A stretch of DNA of 64,000 nucleotides, taken from positions 992,001 through 1,056,000 of the forward strand of contig CBDFNN010000004.1 of assembly GCA_965250215.1 (NCBI GenBank), in the 5' to 3' direction. Of the stretch, positions 1-7,609 are shown piece by piece (the stretch's first letter is position 1; every line of letters begins with the position of its first letter). This DNA comes from CBDFNN01 sp965250215 (GTDB lineage Bacteria; Bacteroidota; Rhodothermia; Rhodothermales; DATKEJ01). The notes beneath the pieces are model-generated. The model saw only the letters and a program-made list of their open reading frames with translations, did not search any database and had not been told where the DNA came from. A program made the translations under genes and the position numbers.

Positions 1-477
1 GCTTTAGGCATTAGTCTCCCCTTCATCTGGCATGGATTTACGGCGGCTGAGCATATATCAAGCCTGATATCGATGGTCTTTGTTGGAATAATTCTGACAC
101 TCATCTTTCTTGCCTTCGCCTTTCTCATTGTCTCCAAAATCACCGATCGAGTCAAAGGACTAGGTACCGCCATTTTGTTGTGGCTTTTCTTCGCTGTCTT
201 TTTTGATGGCTTAATGTTGATCGTAATTAACGTTTTTGCCGACTATTCTTTGGATCGATTCATGCTCATCTTGGCAATGCTAAATCCAGTAGACCTCGCA
301 CGAGTTTATCTCCTAATGAACTTCGATATTTCGGCTCTAATGGGATACACGGGAGCTTTGTTTGAAAACTTCTTCGGAAGTGGCTTAGGACTTACTGTCA
401 CTGTGACAGTCCTTGCCCTTTGGGTGATATTGCCTCTAGTCTGGGCAGGTCGGAGTTTCAAGAAAATGGATTTCTAA
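1..477 (+). CDS. nosY: NosY-like ABC transporter permease, 3' part
   Basis: The reading frame is open from base 1, so the start lies outside the window and only the C-terminal 158 residues are seen. NosY is the membrane permease of the NosDFY ABC transporter, which supports copper-site assembly of periplasmic nitrous-oxide reductase. The recognisable part is the stretch with NPVDLARVYLL followed by SALMGYTGA, typical of NosY, between hydrophobic segments near window residues 55-80 and 130-155. It ends in a basic tail (GRSFKKMDF). Family members are about 270-280 residues, so roughly half is missing. No other nos gene is visible downstream, so it is probably the last gene of its operon. The assignment rests on remembered motifs. 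Confidence 0.78.
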   Translation, partial: ALGISLPFIWHGFTAAEHISSLISMVFVGIILTLIFLAFAFLIVSKITDRVKGLGTAILLWLFFAVFFDGLMLIVINVFADYSLDRFMLILAMLNPVDLARVYLLMNFDISALMGYTGALFENFFGSGLGLTVTVTVLALWVILPLVWAGRSFKKMDF

Positions 478-689
478 TCACTCGGTTCGAAGCATAAGGC
501 CATCTCGGCAGAATGGCGGATCAACTCGCAGATCCCAAGCGGAAGGTTATCTAGCTTGGCCGCATTTAATATATCCTCTCGGTAGATCCCGAGATCCGCA
601 CCTCTAAAGTCGCGTCTAGATTTGGTTATATTAGTCCCGTATACCAAAATCTCCTCTCCTTCTGCAGAAATTCCGCTCCATATTTCTCC
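478..689 (-). other. Unassigned open frame on the minus strand, possible gene remnant
   Basis: Reading the minus strand from a TGA at about 690-692 to a TAA at 475-477 (shared with the nosY stop region), about 70 codons are open and look protein-like, ending in ...ICELIRHSAEMALCFEPSD. There is no ATG; possible starts are TTG or ATT near 650. The frame overlaps the proposed signal-peptide region of the next plus-strand gene, so at most one of the two is functional there. I do not recognise the sequence. It may be a 5'-truncated remnant or chance. Confidence 0.22.
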
Positions 690-2785
690 TACTCACCTTC
701 TCACTACTGGCTGGACCGGTCCATCTCGCCTCACAGACAGATGATGCTTACATCCAAGAAAAAATCGATGCGGCGGGAGAAGGGGCGACTGTCGAATTCG
801 AAGCAGATCGGCAATACATCCTTTGCAAGCCCATCCGAGCTCTGAAGGATCAGACTATAGATCTCAATGGAGCCACCTTCAAGAAATGTGATGAAAAACT
901 GAGCAGCGTAATAGCCTACGAAGGTGACGGCGTCTGGTTGGTTGATGACGCTTCCAGATTCGAGATAGGAGAATGGGTTAGCGTCTCTTCCAACGGGGGA
1001 TATGATGTAACCACAGGCTGGTTGGTCATTCAAGATATCCAAGGAAATAGAATCAGGTCGATTCCTCCCCTTGAAGATCCTCTAACTAATTTGACACTTT
1101 CCTCTGACAGCCCCCTCTTCTACATCAGAAAACCAGGTGTGACGATCAAGAATTTTGTTCTTGACGGCAACTATGAAAATAACGATACAATCATTAAGTG
1201 GGATAGCTCAATTATGGTCATCGTTTCCGCCGAGAACACGACAATAAAAGACGGATTCGTCAAAGAAGCACCTGGAGATTTTCTTCAGTTCGCCATCGAT
1301 GCCGATAATAGTGAAGTCCGCAACGTTGAAGCCCATGGAGGCGCCGGTGTTTTTGTGCATCTAACTGGGATCGGCTTGAATGGGGAGCAAGGTGTCAGAA
1401 TTATTGACAACAAAATTTCTGACTTTGGTCGAGATTTTCTTAGGGAAGACCATTCGTTTGGTGCCATCGAGTGGAGCGATAATGTTGGATCTGTGGTCGT
1501 TAAAGGAAATCACTTTGAGGACCTCCCATACGCCGCCATCAATATGCGAGATGACCAATTAGGGACTCACGTATTGATCAAGGACAACACGGCGATCCGG
1601 ACCGATGGCTTTATCAGAATCTGGAACATCGAACCTGATCCCGATGCAATTCGGCAGACAATACTAATCGAAGGGAATGAATTGAGAGATACGAAACTGA
1701 ACATGATCAGACCACTCAGCGATTCCGAGCCCTTCAACAAATTGACAATCGTAAATAATAAGGGAGACAACACCTACTGGGATATTTCGGGTGTTGAACA
1801 TCTTTCTTTTATCGACAATGAGTTTATCATCTCTGACTTGGAGTCCGCTGGACTTGGGCTACGAATGGACTGGGACAGCACTCCTGGAATACTATCACTC
1901 AGATCTGTAAAGGATGGGAAAGTGGAGGGAAATTATTTCGAAGGCAACTGGCGACAAGTAGTTTTCGAAAACAGAGGCTTTAGTGAAGATTTTGCCTTTG
2001 AATCAGCCTACACCTTTCAAGAAAACACATTTCTCGATTTCTTGTATTCGGGACTCGAGGGGGCATCCAATAAGAATGCCCTAGGCGGAATCAATGAAAC
2101 AGTTGACTGGTCCTCTTCAGACAATGTTCTAAAGAGCACGGTCTTGGGTCTCGGGACCAATCTAAGCCCAGCTGGTTTTGGGGTGATTTATTCCGCCGGT
2201 GGATCACATAGCGGTAATTGTGTTGAGATTAATTCGCCGTCGGATGACACCTTCGCAGCAAGAGTATTCGGATATCAAGAAGAGCAATCTCAAGGAGTTG
2301 GAGGATCGTTCACTAGCAACTTATTCCTGAATCATCAGGGTAGATCGATTGAGTGGGGAGTCGCAGAACAAAGACATTCCCTATTGGCCATTTCAAATAC
2401 GATATCTGATAAATGGCCATCAAATCTCCTTGACTCCACGGCACCACATCTTACGCTGGTGGATCCCAGTAAGACTTGTCAGCTAATCAATACGAGAGTG
2501 CTGAATCAAGATCTCCCGGACCATGAAAGCTTGGGTATTATTTTCCCTAATCCTGTCCGCGACATTGCATTTTTAGAATTGGTGGTCGGCGAAAATGCCT
2601 ACACCAACATTGATCTCTACTCCCTAGAAGGAAGGAAGGTATTGGATGTCTTCGAAGGATTAGTCCTCGCAGGACTAACTAGTCGGATTCGGATCGATGC
2701 ATCGGCTTTAGCGAGTGGATTGTACTTTCTTAGGTCCGAGAATAAACTGGGCGTTGCCAGCGCAAAGCTGACGGTGCTAAATTAA
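662..2785 (+). CDS. Secreted right-handed beta-helix protein with T9SS sorting domain
   Basis: The first ATG in the long frame is at 938, but the same frame is open back to 635. The upstream codons spell a good signal peptide: a CTG at 662 gives MQKFRSIFLLLTFSLLAG..VHLA, then a mature-looking stretch. An ATA at 641 is the alternative start; no ATG, GTG or TTG is available. The mature protein has many short strands with N-rich turns (repeated DN, GN, KGN and NNKGD motifs), as in pectate-lyase-like or NosD-like parallel beta-helices, over about residues 100-600. The last ~85 residues contain FPNP and ALASGLYFLRSE, typical of type A T9SS C-terminal domains. It is therefore expected to cross the outer membrane and be attached or released at the surface. 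Substrate unknown. Confidence 0.72.
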   Translation: MQKFRSIFLLLTFSLLAGPVHLASQTDDAYIQEKIDAAGEGATVEFEADRQYILCKPIRALKDQTIDLNGATFKKCDEKLSSVIAYEGDGVWLVDDASRFEIGEWVSVSSNGGYDVTTGWLVIQDIQGNRIRSIPPLEDPLTNLTLSSDSPLFYIRKPGVTIKNFVLDGNYENNDTIIKWDSSIMVIVSAENTTIKDGFVKEAPGDFLQFAIDADNSEVRNVEAHGGAGVFVHLTGIGLNGEQGVRIIDNKISDFGRDFLREDHSFGAIEWSDNVGSVVVKGNHFEDLPYAAINMRDDQLGTHVLIKDNTAIRTDGFIRIWNIEPDPDAIRQTILIEGNELRDTKLNMIRPLSDSEPFNKLTIVNNKGDNTYWDISGVEHLSFIDNEFIISDLESAGLGLRMDWDSTPGILSLRSVKDGKVEGNYFEGNWRQVVFENRGFSEDFAFESAYTFQENTFLDFLYSGLEGASNKNALGGINETVDWSSSDNVLKSTVLGLGTNLSPAGFGVIYSAGGSHSGNCVEINSPSDDTFAARVFGYQEEQSQGVGGSFTSNLFLNHQGRSIEWGVAEQRHSLLAISNTISDKWPSNLLDSTAPHLTLVDPSKTCQLINTRVLNQDLPDHESLGIIFPNPVRDIAFLELVVGENAYTNIDLYSLEGRKVLDVFEGLVLAGLTSRIRIDASALASGLYFLRSENKLGVASAKLTVLN

Positions 2786-2819
2786 TTGCTGTCTTAGATC
2801 TGAAAATTTGACTTCTGAC

Positions 2820-2836
2820 AATCTGAAAATCAGATT
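2820..2836. terminator. Small hairpin between convergent genes
   Basis: AATCTGA-AAA-TCAGATT forms a perfect 7-bp stem with a 3-base loop, exactly in the 50-bp gap between the convergent beta-helix and rapA genes. There is no strong T-run, so it is at best a weak bidirectional terminator. Confidence 0.35.
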
Positions 2837-5667
2837 CAGTTCCCGACTTTAATCAAGCGAATCGCATCTAGCCTGATCCTCGCATTTCCGATCGCATCAG
2901 CAAGCAAAGTCTTCTGTCGCTCTGCAAGAATGAGCTCATCCTTCCTAATATTCTTATTCCTCGCTTGAAGTTTATTCAGACGTTCAAGTTCGTAGTCCAT
3001 CATTCGATTCATCATGGACATGCTCTTCTCGATCAAGCCGGTCGCTTCTTCTTGGGCATGCTCCGTTGCAATCTTGATCATGCGCGGCAACATTTCTTCG
3101 CTTACTTCGGGATTGTTCAGTATCTCCTCGTGATCGCCTCGCTTGACTCGCTTCTCTAATTCCTCGACTGGAAATTTCGAAGTGACATTTTGCCTTTCCT
3201 TGTCAACCAATACTCGAATGGGAGTAGGGGAGAGGAATCGATCAACATGCAGTCTTCCGTCCGCAATTGTCTCCAAAACAAACAGCACCTCAATAATTAG
3301 ATTGCGCTGTGTAATGCTTGGCAAAATGACATAACTCGTGTTGCCCTTCTCGCTTCCCATGACTAAATCCATGGCACCAGTAACCATCGGATGATCCCAA
3401 CTCATGAATGAGATATCCTCTCGGCTCAATGCCCGAGTTCTATCGAAGCTAACCGTGATGTCCCTATCTGAAATAGACGGAAAGGCTTCTGCAGTAGTCG
3501 CGTTTCGCGCACCGATCTTGTAGGTATGTGGTGCGAGGTCCTCAAGTTGAACACGAAACATCTCAAATACCTGCAACATGTATTTCTCAAGTCGTGGCTC
3601 GTCGTCTTCGTATCGTATCGCATCGACGAGCTCCTTGGCTAATCGCGGTCTAAAGGAGTTCATCTCCAAGAGTCGGTCTCTTCCTTTCTCAAGAATCGAT
3701 ATCTGCTCATCTCGATACTTCCTAGTCTTCTCGATTAGCTTTTCGAGCTCAGCACTGCTTGAAGCCTCTGATGATCGGGAGGCTAGATCGAGGACTTCTT
3801 TCTGAAACTCTTTTAAGATGCTACTTCCAGATTGAAGACTTTCTTCGAATGCATGTAGCCCTTGATGAAACCACTCCGCCAAAATCTCTTGTGGCGATCC
3901 TTTGAGATAGGGGACGTGTATTTGAATATCCTCACTTTGACCAATACGATCCAGTCTACCAATTCGTTGCTCCAGCAACTCGGGGTTAAGTGGTAAATCG
4001 AATAGTACAAGATGGTGTGCAAATTGGAAGTTTCGACCTTCACTTCCAATCTCTGAACAAATCAAAAGACGTGCCCCATCCTTCTCGGAGAACCAAGCGG
4101 CATTCCTATCTCTCTGGACCAAGCTCAACTCTTCGTGAAATACAGCTGCTTTTATATTGATGACCTCTCGGAGTGCTTTCTCGATCGCGAGCGCCTTCTG
4201 CCGGGATCTGCATATCAGCAGCACTTTTTCGGATCCGAGATCCTTCAGCTTCTGAACGAGCCACTCCAAACGAGGATCACTGTTCATTGCGAAGCGAACA
4301 TTCTTGTCTGACTCTCCGATGTCGACCTGAAACTCTCTAGCGAGTTTATTGACCAGATTCTTGTCCGCATCTAGTGGGATCAAATTCAAGATTCGCTTTG
4401 GAAATCCACTAATCGCAGATCTCGTATTCCTGAAGAGGACACGCCCCGGTCCGTGCAGATCGAGCAATTCCTCGACCATTTCATTTCGTGCGTATTCGTC
4501 CTGTCTTTCTAACTCTTCGAGCCTGTCATCGATCTTTTCGTCGTCCTTGAAGAGCTTCTTGATCAACTTCGTGTCCTTGACATCTAGCTTCATCCCAGAG
4601 TCAACCTTCTCAACAAGATTGGCAGTCGATTCGAAATCTTTCGGCTCCTTAAGGAAGCTTTTGTAGTTGTTGTATCTGGACGGATCTAGGAGATGCAATC
4701 TGGCAAAATGACCCTCTTGACCTAGTTGCTCTGGAGTAGCTGTTAGGAGAAGAAGACCGCTGGCTGTCTTACTGATAGCTTTCACAAGGTCGTATTCGAC
4801 GCTCGACTTTTCTGTTGTCCAAGAAAGGTGATGTACCTCGTCAACAACAAGGACATCCCAACCAGCTGCTTCCGCCTGCTTGCGCCGCTTTTCGTATTTG
4901 GCCAGAAACTGGATTGAGCAAACAATGAGCTGATCATCAAAGAAGGGATTGATGCTCGGGTCGTCTCCTTCGATGGCCTTACATCGCTGCTCGTCAAAGA
5001 TATTGAGCCAAATGTTAAACCTCCGATACATCTCTACGAACCATTGATGCACAAGAGATTCTGGAACTAGGACGAGGACTCGTGATGCTCGGCCGCTAAG
5101 GAGAAGGCGATGGACAATCAGACAAGCCTCGATCGTCTTTCCCAAACCAACTTCGTCCGAGAGAAGAACTCGGGGTGCATGCCTGCGACTAACTTCATCG
5201 GCGATGTAAAGCTGGTGTGGAATGAGGTCAATCCTTCCACCAACAAATCCTCTAACCTGAGATCGTCTTTGATAGTGCTGGTTCTCTAAGGTGCGACGTC
5301 GAAGTCGGAACCACCAAGGCTTGTCGATTTGCCCGCTGACAAGCCTTTGGTCTGCGCCGCTGAAACTCTGATGATCGCTTAGAAGGGTTTCTCTTACGTC
5401 GCCGGTAGTAGTCTTGTAAGTTATGATTCCTTCGATTTCCGTCGCCGACATGACCTCGACTTCTTCGTCGTCATAGGTCAAGAGCATGTCGCCCTTTTGA
5501 AATCTTACTCTCTTAAGAGGTGCAATGTCAGTGGCATAAAGTCGTACTTCCCCTGCTCCGGTGAAAAGAATTTTCACCCTTCCATCGCTTACTTCTGCGA
5601 CTGTTCCGAGGCCCATTTCTGGCTCGGACTCACTGACCCATCGTTGTCCTTTAATAAAAATTTTCAT
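2836..5667 (-). CDS. rapA: RapA-like RNA polymerase-associated SNF2 ATPase
   Basis: 943 residues, close to the 968 of E. coli RapA, which recycles RNA polymerase after transcription using a Swi2/Snf2 ATPase. The N-terminus GQRWVSESEPEMGLGTV with ..GEVRLYA..IAPLKRV..GD matches the Tudor-like domains of RapA. Walker A is DEVGLGKT (171-178), Walker B DEVHH (276-280), motif III LLTATPEQ, and the C-terminal helicase lobe carries EIGSEGRNFQFAHHLVLFDLP and EQRIGRLDRIGQ. A long coiled-coil-like C-terminal region follows. It is convergent with the beta-helix gene and stands alone. A plasmid-type SNF2 helicase is less likely because of the N-terminal match. Confidence 0.9.
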   Translation of the reverse strand: MKIFIKGQRWVSESEPEMGLGTVAEVSDGRVKILFTGAGEVRLYATDIAPLKRVRFQKGDMLLTYDDEEVEVMSATEIEGIITYKTTTGDVRETLLSDHQSFSGADQRLVSGQIDKPWWFRLRRRTLENQHYQRRSQVRGFVGGRIDLIPHQLYIADEVSRRHAPRVLLSDEVGLGKTIEACLIVHRLLLSGRASRVLVLVPESLVHQWFVEMYRRFNIWLNIFDEQRCKAIEGDDPSINPFFDDQLIVCSIQFLAKYEKRRKQAEAAGWDVLVVDEVHHLSWTTEKSSVEYDLVKAISKTASGLLLLTATPEQLGQEGHFARLHLLDPSRYNNYKSFLKEPKDFESTANLVEKVDSGMKLDVKDTKLIKKLFKDDEKIDDRLEELERQDEYARNEMVEELLDLHGPGRVLFRNTRSAISGFPKRILNLIPLDADKNLVNKLAREFQVDIGESDKNVRFAMNSDPRLEWLVQKLKDLGSEKVLLICRSRQKALAIEKALREVINIKAAVFHEELSLVQRDRNAAWFSEKDGARLLICSEIGSEGRNFQFAHHLVLFDLPLNPELLEQRIGRLDRIGQSEDIQIHVPYLKGSPQEILAEWFHQGLHAFEESLQSGSSILKEFQKEVLDLASRSSEASSSAELEKLIEKTRKYRDEQISILEKGRDRLLEMNSFRPRLAKELVDAIRYEDDEPRLEKYMLQVFEMFRVQLEDLAPHTYKIGARNATTAEAFPSISDRDITVSFDRTRALSREDISFMSWDHPMVTGAMDLVMGSEKGNTSYVILPSITQRNLIIEVLFVLETIADGRLHVDRFLSPTPIRVLVDKERQNVTSKFPVEELEKRVKRGDHEEILNNPEVSEEMLPRMIKIATEHAQEEATGLIEKSMSMMNRMMDYELERLNKLQARNKNIRKDELILAERQKTLLADAIGNARIRLDAIRLIKVGN

Positions 5668-5764
5668 CGCTCAAAAATAGGGTGATGATCTTTAGGACGT
5701 TGTCTGTTTTACGATGAATAATTCCCAGCCGGGTCGGATCAGATCAATATCTACGAAAAGCTGA

Positions 5765-5799
5765 GGGGAGGGCGGTGAAGGAGGAGGGGGCTAGTGGGG
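5765..5799 (+). other. G-rich tract with four G-runs (possible G-quadruplex)
   Basis: The plus strand has runs of GGGG, GGG, GGGGG and GGGG within 35 bases, in the intergenic region between rapA and the GMC oxidoreductase gene. It is followed by GTGATCAC, an 8-bp palindrome, near 5813-5822. The spacing between runs 2 and 3 is long, so quadruplex formation is uncertain. It could influence either divergent promoter. Confidence 0.3.
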
Positions 5800-5843
5800 T
5801 GACTAATAGAATTGTGATCACTATTATTATCTAAGCCCATTGA

Positions 5844-5871
5844 CCAAGAACCAAGTACCAACAACTAGTTT
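5844..5871 (+). repeat. Degenerate heptamer repeat in the leader of the GMC gene
   Basis: The leader reads as 7-base units CCAAGAA, CCAAGTA, CCAACAA, CTAGTTT and runs directly into the TTG start at 5871. The same style of repeat precedes pyk and htpG. Confidence 0.55.
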
Positions 5872-7412
5872 TGCATTCAGATACAAGACAGCTCGACGAC
5901 AACTCCTTAATCGAGGGAGACATCTGCATCGTAGGAACTGGTGCCGCTGGAATAAGCATGGCATTGGACTGGGAAAAATCTGGCAAGAAAGTCATACTCT
6001 TGGAAGGTGGTGGCTTTGGAGTAGAAGCCCAGTCCCAAGATCTCAATGCCGGTGAAAATGTAGGTCACAAATATTATCCGCTACGCTCTGTCCGATTGAG
6101 ATTTTTTGGCGGAACGATGGGACACTGGGGAGGATGGTCTTCACCCTTTGATCCCATAGATTTCGTAGAAAGAAACTGGATTCCCGATAGTGGCTGGCCT
6201 ATCACAAAGGAAGAGTTAGACCCTTTCTATGATCGAGCTTGCAAGCTTGTGGAGTTACCAGAGACCAGCTTCGATCTCCAAGACTACGTGGATGAAAAAG
6301 CAGGATTGATGCCCCTGCCTTTGGATGAGACGGCGGTGCAAATGAAGATGTGGCAACTTAGCCCGCCTACAAGATTTGGCTCTCACTATCGAGAGGCCAT
6401 CGTTAACTCAGGGAATATCCATCTGTATACCTATGCTTTTGTCTGTGACATTAAAGCCAATGAGTCCCTGAAGGAAATCACGGAATTGGAGATCCGGAAT
6501 CACGATGGAAAGAAACATCGAGTCAGAGCCAAACAATTTGTCCTTGCCTGCGGCGCAATGCAAAACGCGCGACTCTTGTTGGCTTCCAATACACAGATGA
6601 GGGCAGGACTTGGAAATCAGAACGATTTGGTTGGTCGGTATTTCATGGAGCACATAGAGGTACCAGCGGCCAAATTTCGCATGCCGGCCACGCGGCCGAT
6701 GAATCTTTATCGGGCTCTCCCGATGGTTTCAAAGTTTTTTGGTGAGATTCAGTTAACTGACGAGAAGCAGGAAGAGCTTGGCATTCTGAACGGCACCTGT
6801 TCATTGAGATCATCGGACTTCACCGAATCACCTCTGGGCATCAATAACTTTCCAGAAGATGCCGCAGAGACAATCGCAATTTTTGATAGATGGAAAAAGA
6901 ATGCCGAAGAAGGAGAAGGCAATCCTGAACTTTTTGGAGACGACTTTGGAGATATTCAAGAATTTTTCTGCTCAACGCGAATGGAGCAGTCACCTAATCG
7001 AAATTCGAGAGTCATGCTCTCTGATCAGAAAGATGCTCTTGGTGTCCCACGGACAAAATTCCATTGGGACTTGACGGAACTTGACAGGAGATCGATTAGG
7101 TTGTTTTTTGAGACTCTAGGACAGGAAGTTGGGAAAGCCAATGTGGCTCGTTTGTGGATGCGGGACTGGCTTAGATCAGACGAGACAGCTTGGCCAGATT
7201 ATCAGGGTGGTGGCTGGCATCACATGGGGACCACGAGAATGCACGATGATCCCAAAAGGGGTGTGACGGACAAGCACTGTAAGGTGCATGGCCTAGCTAA
7301 TCTGCATGTCGCTGGGTCTGGTAACTTTACCACTGGCGGAGCCGCAAACCCCACGCTAACCATCATAGCCCTGTCTTTGAGATTGTCCGATAGATTAAAA
7401 GAATTGAGCTGA
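5871..7412 (+). CDS. GMC-family FAD-dependent oxidoreductase
   Basis: 513 residues. The N-terminal dinucleotide-binding motif is DICIVGTGAAGISMALDWEKSG..VILLEGG (about 17-47), binding FAD. The GMC C-terminal domain ends with WHHMGTTRM..., LHVAGSGNFTTGGAANPTLTIIAL, where the HH pair is the usual catalytic site. GMC enzymes oxidise alcohols, sugars or sterols; this subtype resembles bacterial sugar or alcohol dehydrogenases, but the substrate cannot be read from the sequence. There is no signal peptide, so it is probably cytoplasmic. The chosen start is TTG at the end of a heptamer-repeat leader; there is no nearby ATG. Divergent from rapA. Confidence 0.82.
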   Translation: MHSDTRQLDDNSLIEGDICIVGTGAAGISMALDWEKSGKKVILLEGGGFGVEAQSQDLNAGENVGHKYYPLRSVRLRFFGGTMGHWGGWSSPFDPIDFVERNWIPDSGWPITKEELDPFYDRACKLVELPETSFDLQDYVDEKAGLMPLPLDETAVQMKMWQLSPPTRFGSHYREAIVNSGNIHLYTYAFVCDIKANESLKEITELEIRNHDGKKHRVRAKQFVLACGAMQNARLLLASNTQMRAGLGNQNDLVGRYFMEHIEVPAAKFRMPATRPMNLYRALPMVSKFFGEIQLTDEKQEELGILNGTCSLRSSDFTESPLGINNFPEDAAETIAIFDRWKKNAEEGEGNPELFGDDFGDIQEFFCSTRMEQSPNRNSRVMLSDQKDALGVPRTKFHWDLTELDRRSIRLFFETLGQEVGKANVARLWMRDWLRSDETAWPDYQGGGWHHMGTTRMHDDPKRGVTDKHCKVHGLANLHVAGSGNFTTGGAANPTLTIIALSLRLSDRLKELS

Positions 7413-7609
7413 TAGTTCTCTGCAGGATTGCAATTTGCTCTTACTCGGCTTCGAAGTCGAGCTATCTGGAATTTTTCAACGCAAAGTCAGTCTAAAGAAT
7501 TGGTTATTCCCGCAACTGATAGGACAAAAACTCCCAGGTGAGATCAGGAATACCTTACCTAGAAAGAGTTTCCTCGTAGTGTTTAATACAACAATTTTAA
7601 TAGGTTTTC

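Noticed and set aside
484..495. GGTTCGAAGC resembling a tRNA T-loop
   Set aside because: No acceptor or D-arm can be formed with the flanking bases, which belong to nosY.
938..2785. ATG 938 as the start of the beta-helix gene
   Set aside because: It would remove the signal peptide; the same frame continues upstream with export-signal codons.
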